The notes under the pieces were generated by a model. It was not told the DNA's origin and made no database searches. It saw only the letters and a program-made list of their open reading frames with translations. A stretch of DNA of 64,000 bases from Meghimatium bilineatum (lineage: Eukaryota; Mollusca; Gastropoda; Stylommatophora; Philomycidae), in assembly GCA_034231615.1 (NCBI GenBank), contig CM067322.1, forward strand, positions 66,449,354 through 66,513,353, written 5' to 3'. Made by a program: the position numbers and the translations under genes. Each line of letters opens with the position of its first letter. The first letter of the stretch is position 1. Below, piece after piece: positions 46,411 to 57,538 of the stretch.

Positions 46411-46631
46411 TTGTGGCTTGCTCAAGTGTATATTGTTGTTTTTTTACATGTATATTATATTTGGCATTTTGCAGTATCATTTAAAAGATGACATTTGATT
46501 AACAGTGACACTTCATACTAGCAGCCACCAGTGGGCAATGTCAATTTATAGAATCTATTATAATTTGTCCTTTTAAGATATTTGGAAAATCTATGTTTGT
46601 GCCAAAGACATAACCCTTGAAATATTTTCAG

Positions 46632-46844
46632 GGACTACTTCCACAACCACAACAAGTCAAAGAGATTGTCTGGACATCTCTTCCCACGTACAATTTTGAC
46701 ACTACAGGTTGTCCCTTAATATTCCTAAATTAGTGGTCAGACATATATCCAAACTTTGCATATCTGTTCACAGGATTTCATATCACTGAGATGCTTTAGG
46801 GTCTTGAATAATCTTCTAACCCTGAACAGGAGAACAATGTACAA
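46632..46844 (+). other. Two weak candidate exons, unidentified
   Basis: 46,632-46,707 follows ATATTTTCAG and stops before GTTGTC. 46,774-46,844 follows TATCTGTTCACAG and stops before GTAAGT. With phase 0 at the join the peptide reads DYFHNHNKSKRLSGHLFP, RTILTLQ, then DFISLRCFRVLNNLLTLNRR. No family is recognised and the 66-base intron is short, so this may be chance. Confidence 0.2.
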
Positions 46845-46974
46845 GTAAGTGTTCTAAATGAAAGTCACACAATAGCTAAGCTCATTCAGTTGAAGCCTAA
46901 CTGTCTGTTGATAGGGGGACAAATAATAACAACATTGTCCTACTATACATGTCATAAGAAGTTTTGAGGGTGAA

Positions 46975-47085
46975 TTGACTATTCCATACATATAAGTGAC
47001 CCAGAAGTTATGCTGAAGTCAGATCTCCCGATGCAAAAGGGAGATATTACAGCCGCGCTGTAAACTATGACACAATACTGCTTTT
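46975..47085 (+). mobile_element. SINE family S1, diverged core fragment
   Basis: GTGACCCAGAAGTTATGCTG then AAGTCAGATC, and GCGCTGTAAACTATGACACA, match the S1 core. Confidence 0.55.
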
Positions 47086-47089
47086 TGAA

Positions 47090-47690
47090 CTATGTGGTTT
47101 TGGCTATTTTCTATACCAAGCCACAGCTGTGTTTCATTTTATTCAATTCATTTGGCACCATAGGAACAAACTAACACTTTTCTCCTCCCTGTACATTTGG
47201 GTTTACCTCATGTCCATTTCTCCTCAGGGTTCCATAGCAAAGTAGTTTTCATGATTAAATTATTCCTATTAAATGTCAAATCCAGTACAAGTATCTTTCC
47301 CTGCTTGATTGCATACATAAATTATTTGCGCAAGGAGTCCCTGATTATTTATGGTCAAAAATACTTTGAACTTTTTGCAAGCATGTTGTGTGAATGGTTG
47401 ACAGTTTGGACATGCCTTGTCCTGTTAATTCATCAACATTCTGATTCATACACTAGAGTTGATATGACATAACTACAACAGGATATATATTAATATTAGT
47501 TGCAGGCCTGTACTAGGCTGATCTCCAGACATTTTGTAGTCTTGTAAAAGCAATTTGTTATGAATAAACTGAAATTAGAAGGAAGAGTTACTAGAAGTCA
47601 TTGTCAGTAACAACAGATAGATGATTATGTATTTTTTCCAGAAATTAAGTTTATCAGCAAAATTTCATAAACATAAAATGGAGCTACACT
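47090..47690. other. Unassigned DNA
   Basis: A 91-codon frame at 47,197-47,472 (plus) has no domain; ATTTCTCCTCAG at its start is a possible splice acceptor. CATTTGGCACCATAGGAACA near 47,149 faintly resembles a LINE 3' end. Confidence 0.25.
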
Positions 47691-47693
47691 TAC

Positions 47694-47828
47694 CCATGCA
47701 GCCAAAAAGGCTATGCCATCCACAAGCTTGGAAGAAACCAACAAACAATAACCTTTAGATTTAGAACAGACCACAACACTAACAATATGTATGGAAGGTT
47801 TGGAATTGCAATATTGATAGTGGACAAT
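47694..47828 (-). other. Candidate internal exon, unidentified
   Basis: On the minus strand, 135 bases (45 codons, phase 0 at both ends) lie between TATGTTTTCTGCAG and GTAAGTG. The open frame reads IVHYQYCNSKPSIHIVSVVV, then CSKSKGYCLLVSSKLVDGIA. Good splice signals, but no family is recognised and a second frame is open for most of it. Confidence 0.3.
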
Positions 47829-48314
47829 CTGCAGAAAACATAACATATTTTACAGAACTGCCCACTGTACAACAATACAAAAAGAAAACTGTAGCCATCG
47901 GAAATAGCTCTGATGGACAAGTTCTACTGCCTTGTCTCATGGATTTTAACAACAGTTCAGTATTTTACAGAAATCTGTATCAACACATTACTCTGACAGA
48001 AGAATGAAGAAGAAAGAAGAGTAATTACAAAATGCCTTTAGAGATTGTTTTAACCATGAAAAGAAATACTAGAATGATCAAAACAGTATTAGATGAAACA
48101 ATATTTATATTTAACATGTAGAACAATTAATGACTGAAATTGTTGAACATGAAATATTAGTCAAAAACAATGAAGTACATATATACAAATGTTAACAAGT
48201 AGATCCACAGCATAGTATGCTATTGGGTATGAGGTATATTCTACAACAGAGTACTAAGCCTCATCTGTCTTTGAATGGGACTGTTCTTTTCGTCAGTTTT
48301 CTCTTATCCAACTG

Positions 48315-48380
48315 CATGAGTCGGGTATCCATTTATTTAGCTGGGTCAACTAGAGAGCGGCCTTCCAAAGAAGGTTCATT
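48315..48380 (+). mobile_element. SINE tail domain fragment
   Basis: GGGTATCCATTTATTTAGCT then GGGTCAACTAGAGAGCGG resembles the inverted SINE tails at 60,686-60,893 (GGTACCCAATTAAGGCTG, GGTCAAC). Confidence 0.45.
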
Positions 48381-48440
48381 TATAAAAATATATTGAAACA
48401 ACTATATCATTATCTGCTAATATTAAATATTATATACCCG

Positions 48441-48484
<44 letters not shown>
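48441..48484. repeat. (TA)n microsatellite
   Basis: About 22 TA steps. Confidence 0.9.
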
Positions 48485-48486
<2 letters not shown>

Positions 48487-48651
48487 AGCTTAGTTGCAAA
48501 AAATACAAAACTTGTATATTAATACATTGAAATACATATCTGTTCTGTAATAAACACCCACCAAAACAATAATTTTATTATATTCTGATAAAAATTTTTT
48601 CACAAAAAGGTATTCATAATTGGTAAACAAAACATAGTCTCTTTATTTTGA

Positions 48652-48774
48652 TTACTGAATAACAAAGATTATCTGTTTTATTTTAGTTCTCCCGTATGCA
48701 GACTTCTTGTCAAGGATGGTGAAGAGAACATATGAGTTGGGGCTCATATGGTCATAAATAATCAGATGTTCCTC
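48652..48774 (-). other. Candidate terminal exon, unidentified
   Basis: On the minus strand CTGCTGTTGCTTTCAG precedes 41 codons reading EEHLIIYDHMSPNSYVLFTI, then LDKKSAYGRTKIKQIIFVIQ, then TAA. AATAAA follows seven bases later (48,642-48,647). The pattern suits a last exon, but no family is recognised and no upstream exon was found. Confidence 0.35.
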
Positions 48775-48889
48775 CTGAAAGCAACAGCAGACTACAGAAG
48801 TACTGCGCCAAGAATTTCCATATGGATGTGTTGAAATTTTCATTTGGAATTTGCAAGTGTTAAATAATTCTTTAGACAATATTGAAGTT

Positions 48890-49290
48890 AGATTTTTTTC
48901 AGTCATGTCAAGAGACACAATGGCATGGAAATAGCGTTGTTGAAGGGGGTGATAGAAGACAGTAGAGGCAGAGGTAAGACCAAGACATCATTGGACAAGA
49001 GATATTCTTCTTCTTCAGCGTTCATTCTCAAACTCTCGCTGGATCTCTCTTGTAGCAGGACCATGGTCCTATTAGATTTCCAGCAGGATGTAGTCTAGAG
49101 AATGGAAATGTGTTGTATCACCGTTTAATCTGCGCCAATGGCCCAACACATCTGTCTTCAGCGGAAAGAGATATTCAGAAATGCATGCACATGTCGCCAG
49201 AGGAAGCAGGGCAACTTGCCATAGAGTGTGGGAATTTCCAGAAATTCATAAGGAAGGCTATGTTCTAGAAAGAATACGTCACATAACACA
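48890..49290 (+). mobile_element. LINE L-Z C-terminal fragment split by a SINE
   Basis: HVKRHNGMEIALLKGV, then RGRGKTKTSLDKR before the SINE at 49,014-49,160, and RDIQKCMHMSPEEAGQLAIE after it. Same family as 29,070-29,313 (DIEECMHMSLA). Confidence 0.7.
49014..49160 (-). mobile_element. SINE family S1, subfamily B, inside a LINE
   Basis: AAGAGATATTC stands on both sides (about 49,002-49,012 and 49,163-49,173), a target duplication. Subfamily B has a longer 3' stem-loop, with CTGGATCTCTCTTGTAGCAG, GACCATGGTC and TTTCCAGCAGGATG in place of the short CCTGC/GCAGG stem of subfamily A. It lacks the 5' half of S1. Confidence 0.8.
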
Positions 49291-49294
49291 CTTA

Positions 49295-50265
49295 TGCAAC
49301 AAAGCTCACAATCAAGCTAGACAAAACTAAATAGAGCCTATATTTATATTTCAAGGGGGATATTTGTGTGTTATTTGACATTATCTAACAAACAAATTAT
49401 AATTCCAATAAAACATAAACATTCACATGTAAACTGTTTGTTGTCATGTGACGTTTAGTGTAAACTGTTTACACTATAAAAATATATCTGAATATATAAT
49501 ATTATATCAGTCCAGTTCTGATTGCTAGGAAAACAAAATAACCTTTTCTTGCATATTTCATTTCAGAATAATGAACTGTAAACATATTTTGTGCTCAGAA
49601 AATTGGCTTCATTCTTGTTGAATACTTTTAATAAACAATTCTAACAAGTGCAACAGACAAATCCTTTTTCCTCCGAGCAACCATTGTTAAGACAAACACC
49701 ATGGACAAACATTTGAACAAAACAATTCTCTGGTAGATTATCACACAACATTGGGGCATAAAAGTAGGATTCAAATAAAGAAACAAAGCAACATAACTTA
49801 AAAGAGCAAATAGTGATATACCATATGAATAAAAAAAAAAGGTATAAATAAATAAACACATGACTAGGAGAAAAAACAAAATACAACATCTATCTATTGC
49901 CTTATCTCTGCTTTTGTTGTTAAGCATAGCAGTAATAAATGACAATCAGTTTCGGGCTATGGCATGTTTGATATGCAGTAATATTGAATATCTCAGAACA
50001 TTGGTAACTCCTATCCACCTTCTTCTTTATCTTTTTATGTCTCTTGTTGTTTTCATTCTCATGTTGTATGCTCTTGCTGGTGGTCAATATGGGTTAATTC
50101 TCATTAAGTGGTTGAACCCTTTCAGTCTGTTTTTCAATATATTTGACTACTGACATTGTTCCAACTGTTTTTGTAATCTTTTAATCTTTCCAGTCCTCAC
50201 ATGATCTCTTTGTATTCTGTTTGCTCATTTTCTTAGTCATTTCATTAAACAGGTAGTCCCACCGG
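49295..50265. other. Unassigned AT-rich DNA
   Basis: Overlapping hydrophobic frames at 49,628-49,945 (minus) and 49,860-50,153 (plus) come from T-rich sequence and have no domain. A minus-strand Cys-rich reading near 49,646-49,735 (GVCLNNGCSEEKGFVCCTC) is noted only. Confidence 0.3.
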
Positions 50266-50269
50266 AGAC

Positions 50270-50425
50270 AGATGTTTCAGGTCATTGGTGCAAATAAAAT
50301 GGTGTGACAATGCGTTTTAGTTCTCTGGACTACATCCTGATGAAAATCTATTAGGATCATTGTTCTGCTACAAGAAAGACCCAGTGGGAATTTGAGAATG
50401 AACACCCAAGAAAAAGATGATCAAA
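50270..50425 (+). mobile_element. SINE family S1, subfamily B
   Basis: GTTCTCTGGACTACATCCTG, then ATCTATTAGGATCATTG, CTGCTACAAGAAAGACCCAG and TTTGAGAATGAACACCC. Tail degraded. Confidence 0.7.
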
Positions 50426-50692
50426 CAGATAGCAAGCTTCCTCTCTTGTTCTTTAGTTATTGCAGGAGATTTGAGTGTTCACATAACCTGTTCTAGATAT
50501 TGTGCATGAACTTAAGAAAATAGCAACATAAGAACTGGAAAAAAAGTTAGGGTAAGAAATATATGATAATAAGAAATAACTTATTATCACTTGAAATTTT
50601 GTCATTTGTCTTTCTTCCCATTGCCACCTCTAATTTTCAGACTTCTAGTTCTGTTCCTTTGTGCCTGACAATGTATCACAGGCAAAAATTGG

Positions 50693-50939
50693 ATACATGG
50701 GGTAATGATGCTTTGCTAATCACAGGAAACTGGAAAACATATACAAATTGACATTTTGATCAAAAGGCCCAAAAATGCAACATAGCATACATTGTGGTAA
50801 GAATAGCACTGTCAACTTCTAGATCATAGAGTTAAAGGGAAACACATGCCAGAAGAGGAGGAATAGGCTGGCTGAAATGTCAATTTATGTGGGTTTCCAG
50901 TGATAAGCAAAGTTTTATTACTCTGTGTCCTAATTTTTG
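50693..50939. mobile_element. Foldback element with inverted ends of about 75 bp
   Basis: CAAAAATTGGATACATGG and TTTGCTAATCACAGGAAAC on the left pair with TTTCCAGTGATAAGCAAAG and TGTCCTAATTTTTG on the right. AAATTGACATTTTGATC and AAATGTCAATTTATG form the inner part. Same family as 40,675-40,800. No transposase. Confidence 0.75.
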
Positions 50940-51010
50940 GCTGTCGGTTTAGTTTTGCTGCAGTTGTTAACTATTATTAACAAAGTCCCAGGAATTACAT
51001 TTTACTTGTA

Positions 51011-52395
51011 CAAATAATTCTTGATTAGAAACTAGCATCATAGCATAAGTCCTCGACTCTCCATTCCAGCAGCCATCCAGTATATGTAGGCTCAGAGTCC
51101 GGGTCAGGTGTTGATTGCATAATCTTCAGGACTTTCCAAAAACATTACTTTTCCTACCTTCCCCACTAGATACTCCCATTTCTGACATTCTCTGTATGTG
51201 TATGTTCTCAGCCTCATTGACATCATCTTTATCTTGAAATGAATTAATTACTGCCTTAATCAAGTCTGCTTTATCTCTTCTCAGCATTGTGTCATCTATC
51301 ATCGCATTGCCTGCCAATAAGTCGGCTCTCTCGTTATCTCTGACTCTAGCATGACCAGGGTAGTATATTCATGTAATGCTCTGGACAACTGAGTTATTCA
51401 ATAAGCCCCACCATTCCTTTTTTCAGCATGTACTTTTCTGTCTTGCGCAGCATGCTTTGAGAGTTTGTGAGTATTACTGAGTGTGTTGATGTATCAGTTA
51501 TCAACCAATTAAGTGATGCTGTAACTCCCTCTATCTCCATCCTCATGCTCGATGTGACAGTGGAATATGTAGAAGATTTCTCAACCAACTTCACACAGTT
51601 TCTGGAGGCAACAAAACCCCAACTGCTTTTATTTGTATTTCTGTTGACTGAGCCATCTGTGCATATAATTATGTTTTGTGGTTTCGAGTGCAGCTGGGCT
51701 AGTTCATGCACTTAAAACCTGCGCCCTGGCACGCATCCATTTCCATGTTTTATCTAGTTGTATTATTACTTTAGTCAGTGATTTTTTTTCAATGTCTACA
51801 GCCACTCATTCACTGGCCTTTCCTATTTCTTCGAATTCACATACTCTTCTTCGCAATGTGTCTTCAGCCTCTGTCATTCATGATCTGCCACACTTGATTC
51901 ACTTTCCCTTTGACCCATTTAGACGTTGGTGTAATGGGTGGCAGGTGTATTCTGTTACTTTAAGGTATGACCTAACCTTTTCTACCTGATGTCGCACGCT
52001 AGCACTGGGGAGATCAAGCAGAAATCTTATTGAAAAGATGGGTATATCTCTAGTACGCCACAGTACTACCTCATTTTGGACTTTTTATAATCTATCAATT
52101 TGTGTCTGTGACAGTGCAAGTAAGCTGAGGCCATAATCTATGACAGATACCACTATTCACTTGTAGAAGTAGAAACAGTACCCATTGCTGCATGTCGAAG
52201 GTCGCCATAACCTTGAGAACACTGATCCCTCTTTTAGTCGAATCATATTTGTGATGTGTTTGTTGAATGAGAACTTCTATCAAAGGTTATCCAAAGATAT
52301 TTCAGGTGATGTTCTCTTTAAAGATGTTCTCATGAGTCCATGCAACTGACCAAATTATTCAAGGAGTACCAGACAGCCTTCACTTTCTAGGGGTT
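51011..52395 (-). mobile_element. I-type LINE, degenerate 3' part with RNase H
   Basis: Minus strand, from high to low coordinate: a post-RT region with LKYLGITFDRSSHSTN, then a stretch with RFLLDLPS and RHQV, then RNase H with IIICTDGSVNRNTNKSSWGF, MRMEIEGVTASLNWL and NERADLLAGNAMID, and the tail AATCAAGAAT at 51,011. Interrupted by many stops and frameshifts. RNase H of such LINEs removes the RNA strand during copying. Parallel to the younger copy at 59,129-60,204. Confidence 0.8.
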
Positions 52396-52633
52396 TATCA
52401 CAACAAATAATATTTTTTATAGCATGCAATAACAGATTGTTTGCTACTATACAAGAATCAGTGGACAAGGTCAGGACTTTTAATGTTATGCTCGAAAACT
52501 GCTCGTGCTCGTCTCATCCAACATTTTAATGTGTGTTATGCACCAAACACTGTGTGTGCATATTTCATGTCGACTTGTCAACAAAACAAAATGGCTAATG
52601 CAATCAATGTCTGAATGATTTTATTGTACAACA

Positions 52634-53065
52634 TGGGTTGAGGTAGATGAAAGCCAATTTACCAAAAGAAAGGCAAACTCTGGCAGAGTGTAGCCTCAAC
52701 AATGGGTATTTGGTGGTCTATGTCATGACAGAAAGGATGTTTTCTTGCTGCAAGTGGAAGTTAGAAGTTCTGCTACCTTAATGAAGGTGATTGTTGACAA
52801 TATTGAGCCTGGATCTATGATGTATTCCGACTATTAGAAAGGAATTAAAACTACTGAGATCGGGAGAGCAGACCATCTAACAGTGAACCCCAGATACAAC
52901 TTTGTGGATCAGGTAATCAGGGCCCATAACCAAACAGTGGAGCAAATGTGGGGAAGTGCAAAGTGGTGAAATAATAAACACAGTGGAACAACACGGCATC
53001 ACTTAAACAGCTACCTTGCAGAGTTCATATTGGAGGAAATGAACAGATATTGGCCACTTGTGTAG
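52634..53065 (+). pseudogene. Merlin/IS1595-like DNA transposase, decayed
   Basis: One frame of 144 codons, interrupted by three stop codons and without frameshift. It reads WVEVDESQFTKRKANSGRV, QQWVFGGLCHDRKDVFLLQV, VRSSATLMKVIVDNIEPGS, MMYSDY, ADHLTVNPRYNFVD, HNQTVEQMWGSAK and LNSYLAEFILEEMNRYW. This is the order of the DDE domain in Merlin and ISXO2/IS1595 transposases: first Asp in VEVDES, second in YSDY, Glu in VEQMW, so all three catalytic positions are still seen. The N-terminal part is not recognised and no terminal inverted repeats were found. Transposases of this kind cut and paste DNA; this copy cannot be made as one protein. Confidence 0.8.
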
Positions 53066-53620
53066 CCATCCATCAACACCCTCCCCTCTCCATAACATGT
53101 CCCCACCAACACCCGTTCCTACCCATCAGCTACACTGTTCCAAATCCTAACCCTAACACTAAAAGCGGTCCCCTCCCAAATTCTAAACATCTAGCCAACC
53201 CGTAACTCCCCCCCCCCTCCAAAAACACTAAAATATGCAGCCTCCCCTGAGCAGTATTAGTGAGATTTGCACTAACAAAGGGACATAATAAATGTCAATA
53301 TTAATGCTAACATTAGTTAGTTGCCCCTATCAGTTCCACTGAAACGAAATATCAGAACGAAAGTTTGTTCCGGTAAATATGTGTCCACCGATTCTTGTAT
53401 AGTACCAATTGTTTATTTGAAAATTGTGATCGTGTTTGAATTATATAAAACTATCATACTTTATGTTTGTATTAAATAAACTTATCATACTTTATGTTTG
53501 TATTATATAAACTTATATTTTGTGTTTTGATTTTGGGCTAATGTGCATAATCTCAGACTTGTCATATCTATACTAAACTTGTATCAAGTACAAATCAAGT
53601 TAGTTAGTTCCTTTCATGCT
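53066..53620. other. C-rich then AT-rich spacer
   Basis: 53,080-53,250 is C-rich on the plus strand, with several runs. TTATACTTTATGTTTGTATT recurs near 53,455-53,530. No gene. Confidence 0.4.
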
Positions 53621-53624
53621 ACAG

Positions 53625-54118
53625 GCAGAACATGGCTGCTGATCCAGCTGTCTACGGGCTCATACCCTTTCACACAATAGGCGGCAAATACGGCAGAGGT
53701 TTTGATTCTCCATGCATTGCGGCTTGATGCCTGCAACTTTAGTTCTGTATTGACTTGCAGCCCATTGTTCCCCTTCTTAATGTATGGTGTTTTTTAGTGT
53801 AGTTTAGGTCTTTTTTGTTTTCTTTTCCATTCAGTGTCCACATGTATTTGTTTGTTCAATATATTTTTATCTAGTCTTAGGACGTGTCCCAAGTAGTTTC
53901 ATTATGTCTCTACGTTTTATTATGACATTTGATATATACTCTAGGTGTATTTTATCTCTTAGATCACTATTTGAGATGTAGCAGCTCCATTTTATGTGCA
54001 ACAGTTTTCAGAGAAGTTTTTGAAGCTGTTTATCTATTGCTTGGGTCAATTTCCAAACATCACATCCATTGGTCAACACTGGAACAATACAGGAATTGAA
54101 TAGTCTTAACTTGGTGTC
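53625..54118 (-). mobile_element. LINE C-terminal fragment
   Basis: Minus strand reads RLFNSCIVPVLTNGCDVWKL, SNSDLRDKIHLEYISNVI and RRDIMKLLGT, and ends near IRRLLCERVXXP after a broken stretch. Several stops. Arrangement as in RTE/L1-type C-termini. Confidence 0.7.
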
Positions 54119-54720
54119 TCTCCCTATACAAATCAAGAATTGCACCTTAATAGTAACAGGCAAAAGTAAAGGTAATTTAGAATATAAAAATATTTGTGAG
54201 CAAAGTAAACAGGCAATTGTGTTATCTCACACATTGAAATATCATTTGACATCAGAGATATGTAAATTACAAAATAATGTGAGGAAATCCCACTAAAACT
54301 TTGAAGAGAATTAAGAAAAAGAATATTCTATCACACATACAAAACAACTGAATATTCAGAACAGACAATCTTCTATTTGGAATGTTATAAAGGAAAGCAA
54401 TATTTTGCAACAACCGGAATAACAACTGGGCACAAATAGATAATGGACAGCAAACAAAAAGGTAGCAGACAACATAGCATGTTATTAAAATATATACAAC
54501 AAATTTTAAAAATTATAAGCAAGGGTCAGAATTATATCTCCAAAGTAGGCATCTGTGGTCAGGTCGATAGCAACACAGATAATGGCAAAAATGATGAGTT
54601 TGGACGATTTGGATGAATGAAAACAGAGTCTGTGTAAGCTGATACATAACAGGTTATGCACAAGTTGGCACATTAGTAATATGGGTATTCACATTCAGTT
54701 GAGTGTATAAAACATACAAC
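54119..54720. other. Unassigned AT-rich DNA
   Basis: The frame at 54,069-54,296 (plus) has no domain. Confidence 0.3.
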
Positions 54721-54721
54721 T

Positions 54722-54860
54722 GCTAAAGTCAGATGCATTGGGGCCATTGAAGCAAATAAATTTGTGACACAATGCATCTTGTTTTCTGGACTACATCCTG
54801 CTGGAAATTAGTTATCATCCTGCTACAAGAGAGATCTAGTGAAAGTGTGCAAACAAATAC
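54722..54860 (+). mobile_element. SINE family S1, subfamily B
   Basis: CTAAAGTCAGATGCATTGGG, TTTTCTGGACTACATCCTGC, TGGAAATTAG and CTGCTACAAGAGAGATCTAG. The tail is degraded. Confidence 0.7.
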
Positions 54861-55084
54861 TTAAAATATCATTAACATGGACATAAAAAACACAATCACT
54901 GCACATATATGTAAATTCCTTGAGGACCACAAACATTTAACACTAGTACGTGCCATTAGACTTCAGTACTACAAGGCCACTAGGCCCACATGTAAACATA
55001 AATAACACATAAACAAGGTTGTTTCAGATGAAACATGGGTAAATGAATAATATAGGTAGGAAGCATTGAGGAGTTATAGAAAAA

Positions 55085-55150
55085 AATCAGACAGCAGGGA
55101 TTTGAACCAAGTTCATCAGCTGGCATCTATTTGCCTCACAAAAGACTTAT
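55085..55150 (-). mobile_element. tRNA-like SINE fragment
   Basis: On the minus strand CTTGGTTCAAATCCCTGC is a good B box, preceded by GATGCCAGCTGATGAA and followed by a T run. The A box is not clear. Confidence 0.4.
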
Positions 55151-55299
55151 AATGTATATATTCTCAAGTTACAATGGATCAGTAGATTGACACACAGATA
55201 ACAACATACATACACTTCACAGGTATATAAATTCCTCGATGACCAAAAATATTTAAAACTAGCACTAGCACATTTATCAGACCTAAGTATTGCAAGGAC

Positions 55300-55695
55300 T
55301 TTTAATCTATGCTTGTCCTTGACAGAACATTGTCCTCACTGTCACCCTGTAGGCCTCTCAGTTCTGTGCAAGCTGCCCAGTCTCTTTCTTACAATGTCAT
55401 GTTCAGGTCTTCAATATCCTGTGCCCATCATAGTCTTGTTCCGCCTCTTGTTCTCTTTCTAGAACTTTTCACTCCACGATTAATCTTTCAAAACCATTAA
55501 ATTATGTATTTTTTATATGTCCAAAATATGTTAGCTTGCATTTTTTGATAGCTTTGAGGAACCAGTCTACTTCTATGCTCAGGTCTTTGTGGACATCTGC
55601 ATTAGCTCGTTTTTCTGTCCATAATATTCTTAGGACCATTCTATATCATTTCATTTCAAATGCAAATATTATAGACCTACTTGTATAAGATTTTA
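55300..55695 (-). mobile_element. LINE C-terminal fragment
   Basis: Minus strand reads RMVLRILWTEKRANADVHKD, KKCKLTYFGHIKN, WWAQDIEDLNMTL and ERDWAAC. Typical LINE ORF2 end with several stops. Confidence 0.65.
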
Positions 55696-55944
55696 GGCCT
55701 ACTTGTAAACAATAAAAACACATAAACAGAAACAAGGTTCCTTCAGATGTAACATGAGTAAATGAATACTCAACTTGGAAGCATCTCTAGGAAGAACAAT
55801 TCAGAACGGGTCAATGGTATCAAATGATTAATACTGATACATGACAACAACAAAAAGCTTTATCAATGTAAATATTGCTGGTCATATGAGGTACAATAAA
55901 TTATGGAGAATGAATAACAGAAAATAAAGCTCAAATACAACTTT

Positions 55945-56135
55945 ACAAATGGACAATATAAAACCAAATGTATTTTTCAAAACAACAAAGCTTATCAATA
56001 ATCCTCTTCCATCCAGTTCTATCTATACCTATTGCTTCCAGTTCTTTCCATGTCCTACCCAGCCTTTGTGTCTCTGCATTTAATTCTTTCCTTTGGGTAT
56101 TTTGTATTTTTTGGCTATATGTCATATACCTCCTG
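55945..56135 (-). mobile_element. LINE 3' end fragment
   Basis: Minus strand reads RTWKELEAIGIDRTGWKRII, then DKLCC, like the WR..V..LC ending of LINE ORF2. Confidence 0.45.
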
Positions 56136-56985
56136 AATAGAGGACCTTTACCCGCTCTCGATGATTGAAGTTGTCATGTTTGTGTCAGCTCTTTGGTTTG
56201 CAGAGTTTATTTGGCTTTGTCTTCTACATGGTGAGGTAGCAAATACACACCCAACCTCCTTATTTACTCACTAAGACATGCATGGAAGATGACAATGTTA
56301 ATATTCTTTGCTCCTGTTTTGGGCACTGACAACATATAGACTGTTGAAAAATCTATTTGTTTTAATTGTCACCATCTGTAAAACTGTATATGAACATATT
56401 TTTTCTGGTTTCAGTAATAATTTACCATATAGTACACAGTTTGATTACAGTCTCCTTTACATACATTTTGGTCAAAGAGCATGAATTCATGGACTGTTGC
56501 ATCAGCAGCAATGTACATTGTACTAGGAATGTATGACCACATGGAATGCTGGATCAGCAACCATGTACATTACACTAGGAATGTCAATTCACAATATCAA
56601 AATATATTCTTATTTTTCATTTTTTAACCTATATTTATCTTTAATTACACAATGATAATGTCTGCAAGTATTGCAGTTTCCAGAAGAAAAGTACAGAATG
56701 GCAACACTGTAACCTGATGTGCATGTCATAAGAGACAACTAACATGGTTGTGAGCAGGGTTGTAGAAACACCTTCAGAAGTGAGGTGGAGGTAAAAGAGA
56801 GGTGAAGGTAACCTTAAAAAAGGGCATTTCACTGTTTCCATTGAAAATATCCGTTTTTAAAATTAGATTTGTGATAAAATTATTGTAGAAAAATCGTTAA
56901 GGAGGGGATATGGGTTTACACTACCTTTTGGCTAAGTTTTAGTATTAAATGTCAAAACATCATGTTCTGATACTGGTAAAGGTTT
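56136..56985. other. Unassigned DNA
   Basis: ACATGGAATGCTGGATCAGC and ATTGTACTAGGAATGTATGA recur twice near 56,490-56,585. No gene seen. Confidence 0.35.
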
Positions 56986-56987
56986 TC

Positions 56988-57056
56988 TGTTCACTGAATT
57001 ACATACTGCTATTCAGCAGAAGTTTGAGAATGAATGCAGAAGAAGAATGTATGAAA
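56988..57056 (+). mobile_element. SINE family S1, 3' end only
   Basis: ACATACTGCTATTCAGCAGA then AGTTTGAGAATGAATGCAGA and AGAAG: short stem, then tail. Confidence 0.6.
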
Positions 57057-57095
57057 CAAACTGAAATAAGGTATAAAGCTTAGGTTCAAATTAGA

Positions 57096-57245
57096 GCTTT
57101 TTCTGGGGTTTGTTCTCAAACTCCCACTGGATCTCTCCTGTAGCAGGACAATGGTCCTAATAAATTTTCAGGAGGATGTATGTAGTCGAAGAAACTTTAT
57201 TTCGTTTTATCACCATTTTATTTGCATCAATGAACTGACACATTC
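57096..57245 (-). mobile_element. SINE family S1, subfamily B
   Basis: GTTCTCAAACTCCCACTGGA, TCTCTCCTGTAGCAGGACAA and TTTTCAGGAGGATGTATG, then a degraded core. Confidence 0.7.
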
Positions 57246-57433
57246 AAATTCGGTATTGTAACTAATACAAACAGTGTTTTACCAGTTTCACTAAAGGTGG
57301 ACATTTGTAACCATATTGATAGAAGATTAACCATACACTGAATACCAACCTGAAAAATAACCACAGCCAAGCACACTTGACATTTTCGCAGTTCTAGGTA
57401 TCACTATCACATATCCATATACGCGCACTAAGT

Positions 57434-57439
57434 TTTATT
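57434..57439 (-). terminator. Poly(A) signal AATAAA of SLC25A21
   Basis: AATAAA on the minus strand, about 100 bases after the SLC25A21 stop codon; a reasonable 3' UTR length. Confidence 0.55.
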
Positions 57440-57538
57440 AAATATTTACTTGTAGCCTAAGAAATGAATATATGAACTGTTATTGAAAAAAAAAGATACT
57501 GCTTGTTTGATTTCAACAAATCTCACAGGTGTCTAAAT

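Noticed and set aside
49628-50153. Hydrophobic overlapping frames as a membrane protein
   Set aside because: T-rich DNA gives hydrophobic peptides on both strands; no splice sites or family match.
53145-53165. Interstitial telomere repeat (CCTAAC type)
   Set aside because: Only about two units, CCTAACCCTAAC; too short.
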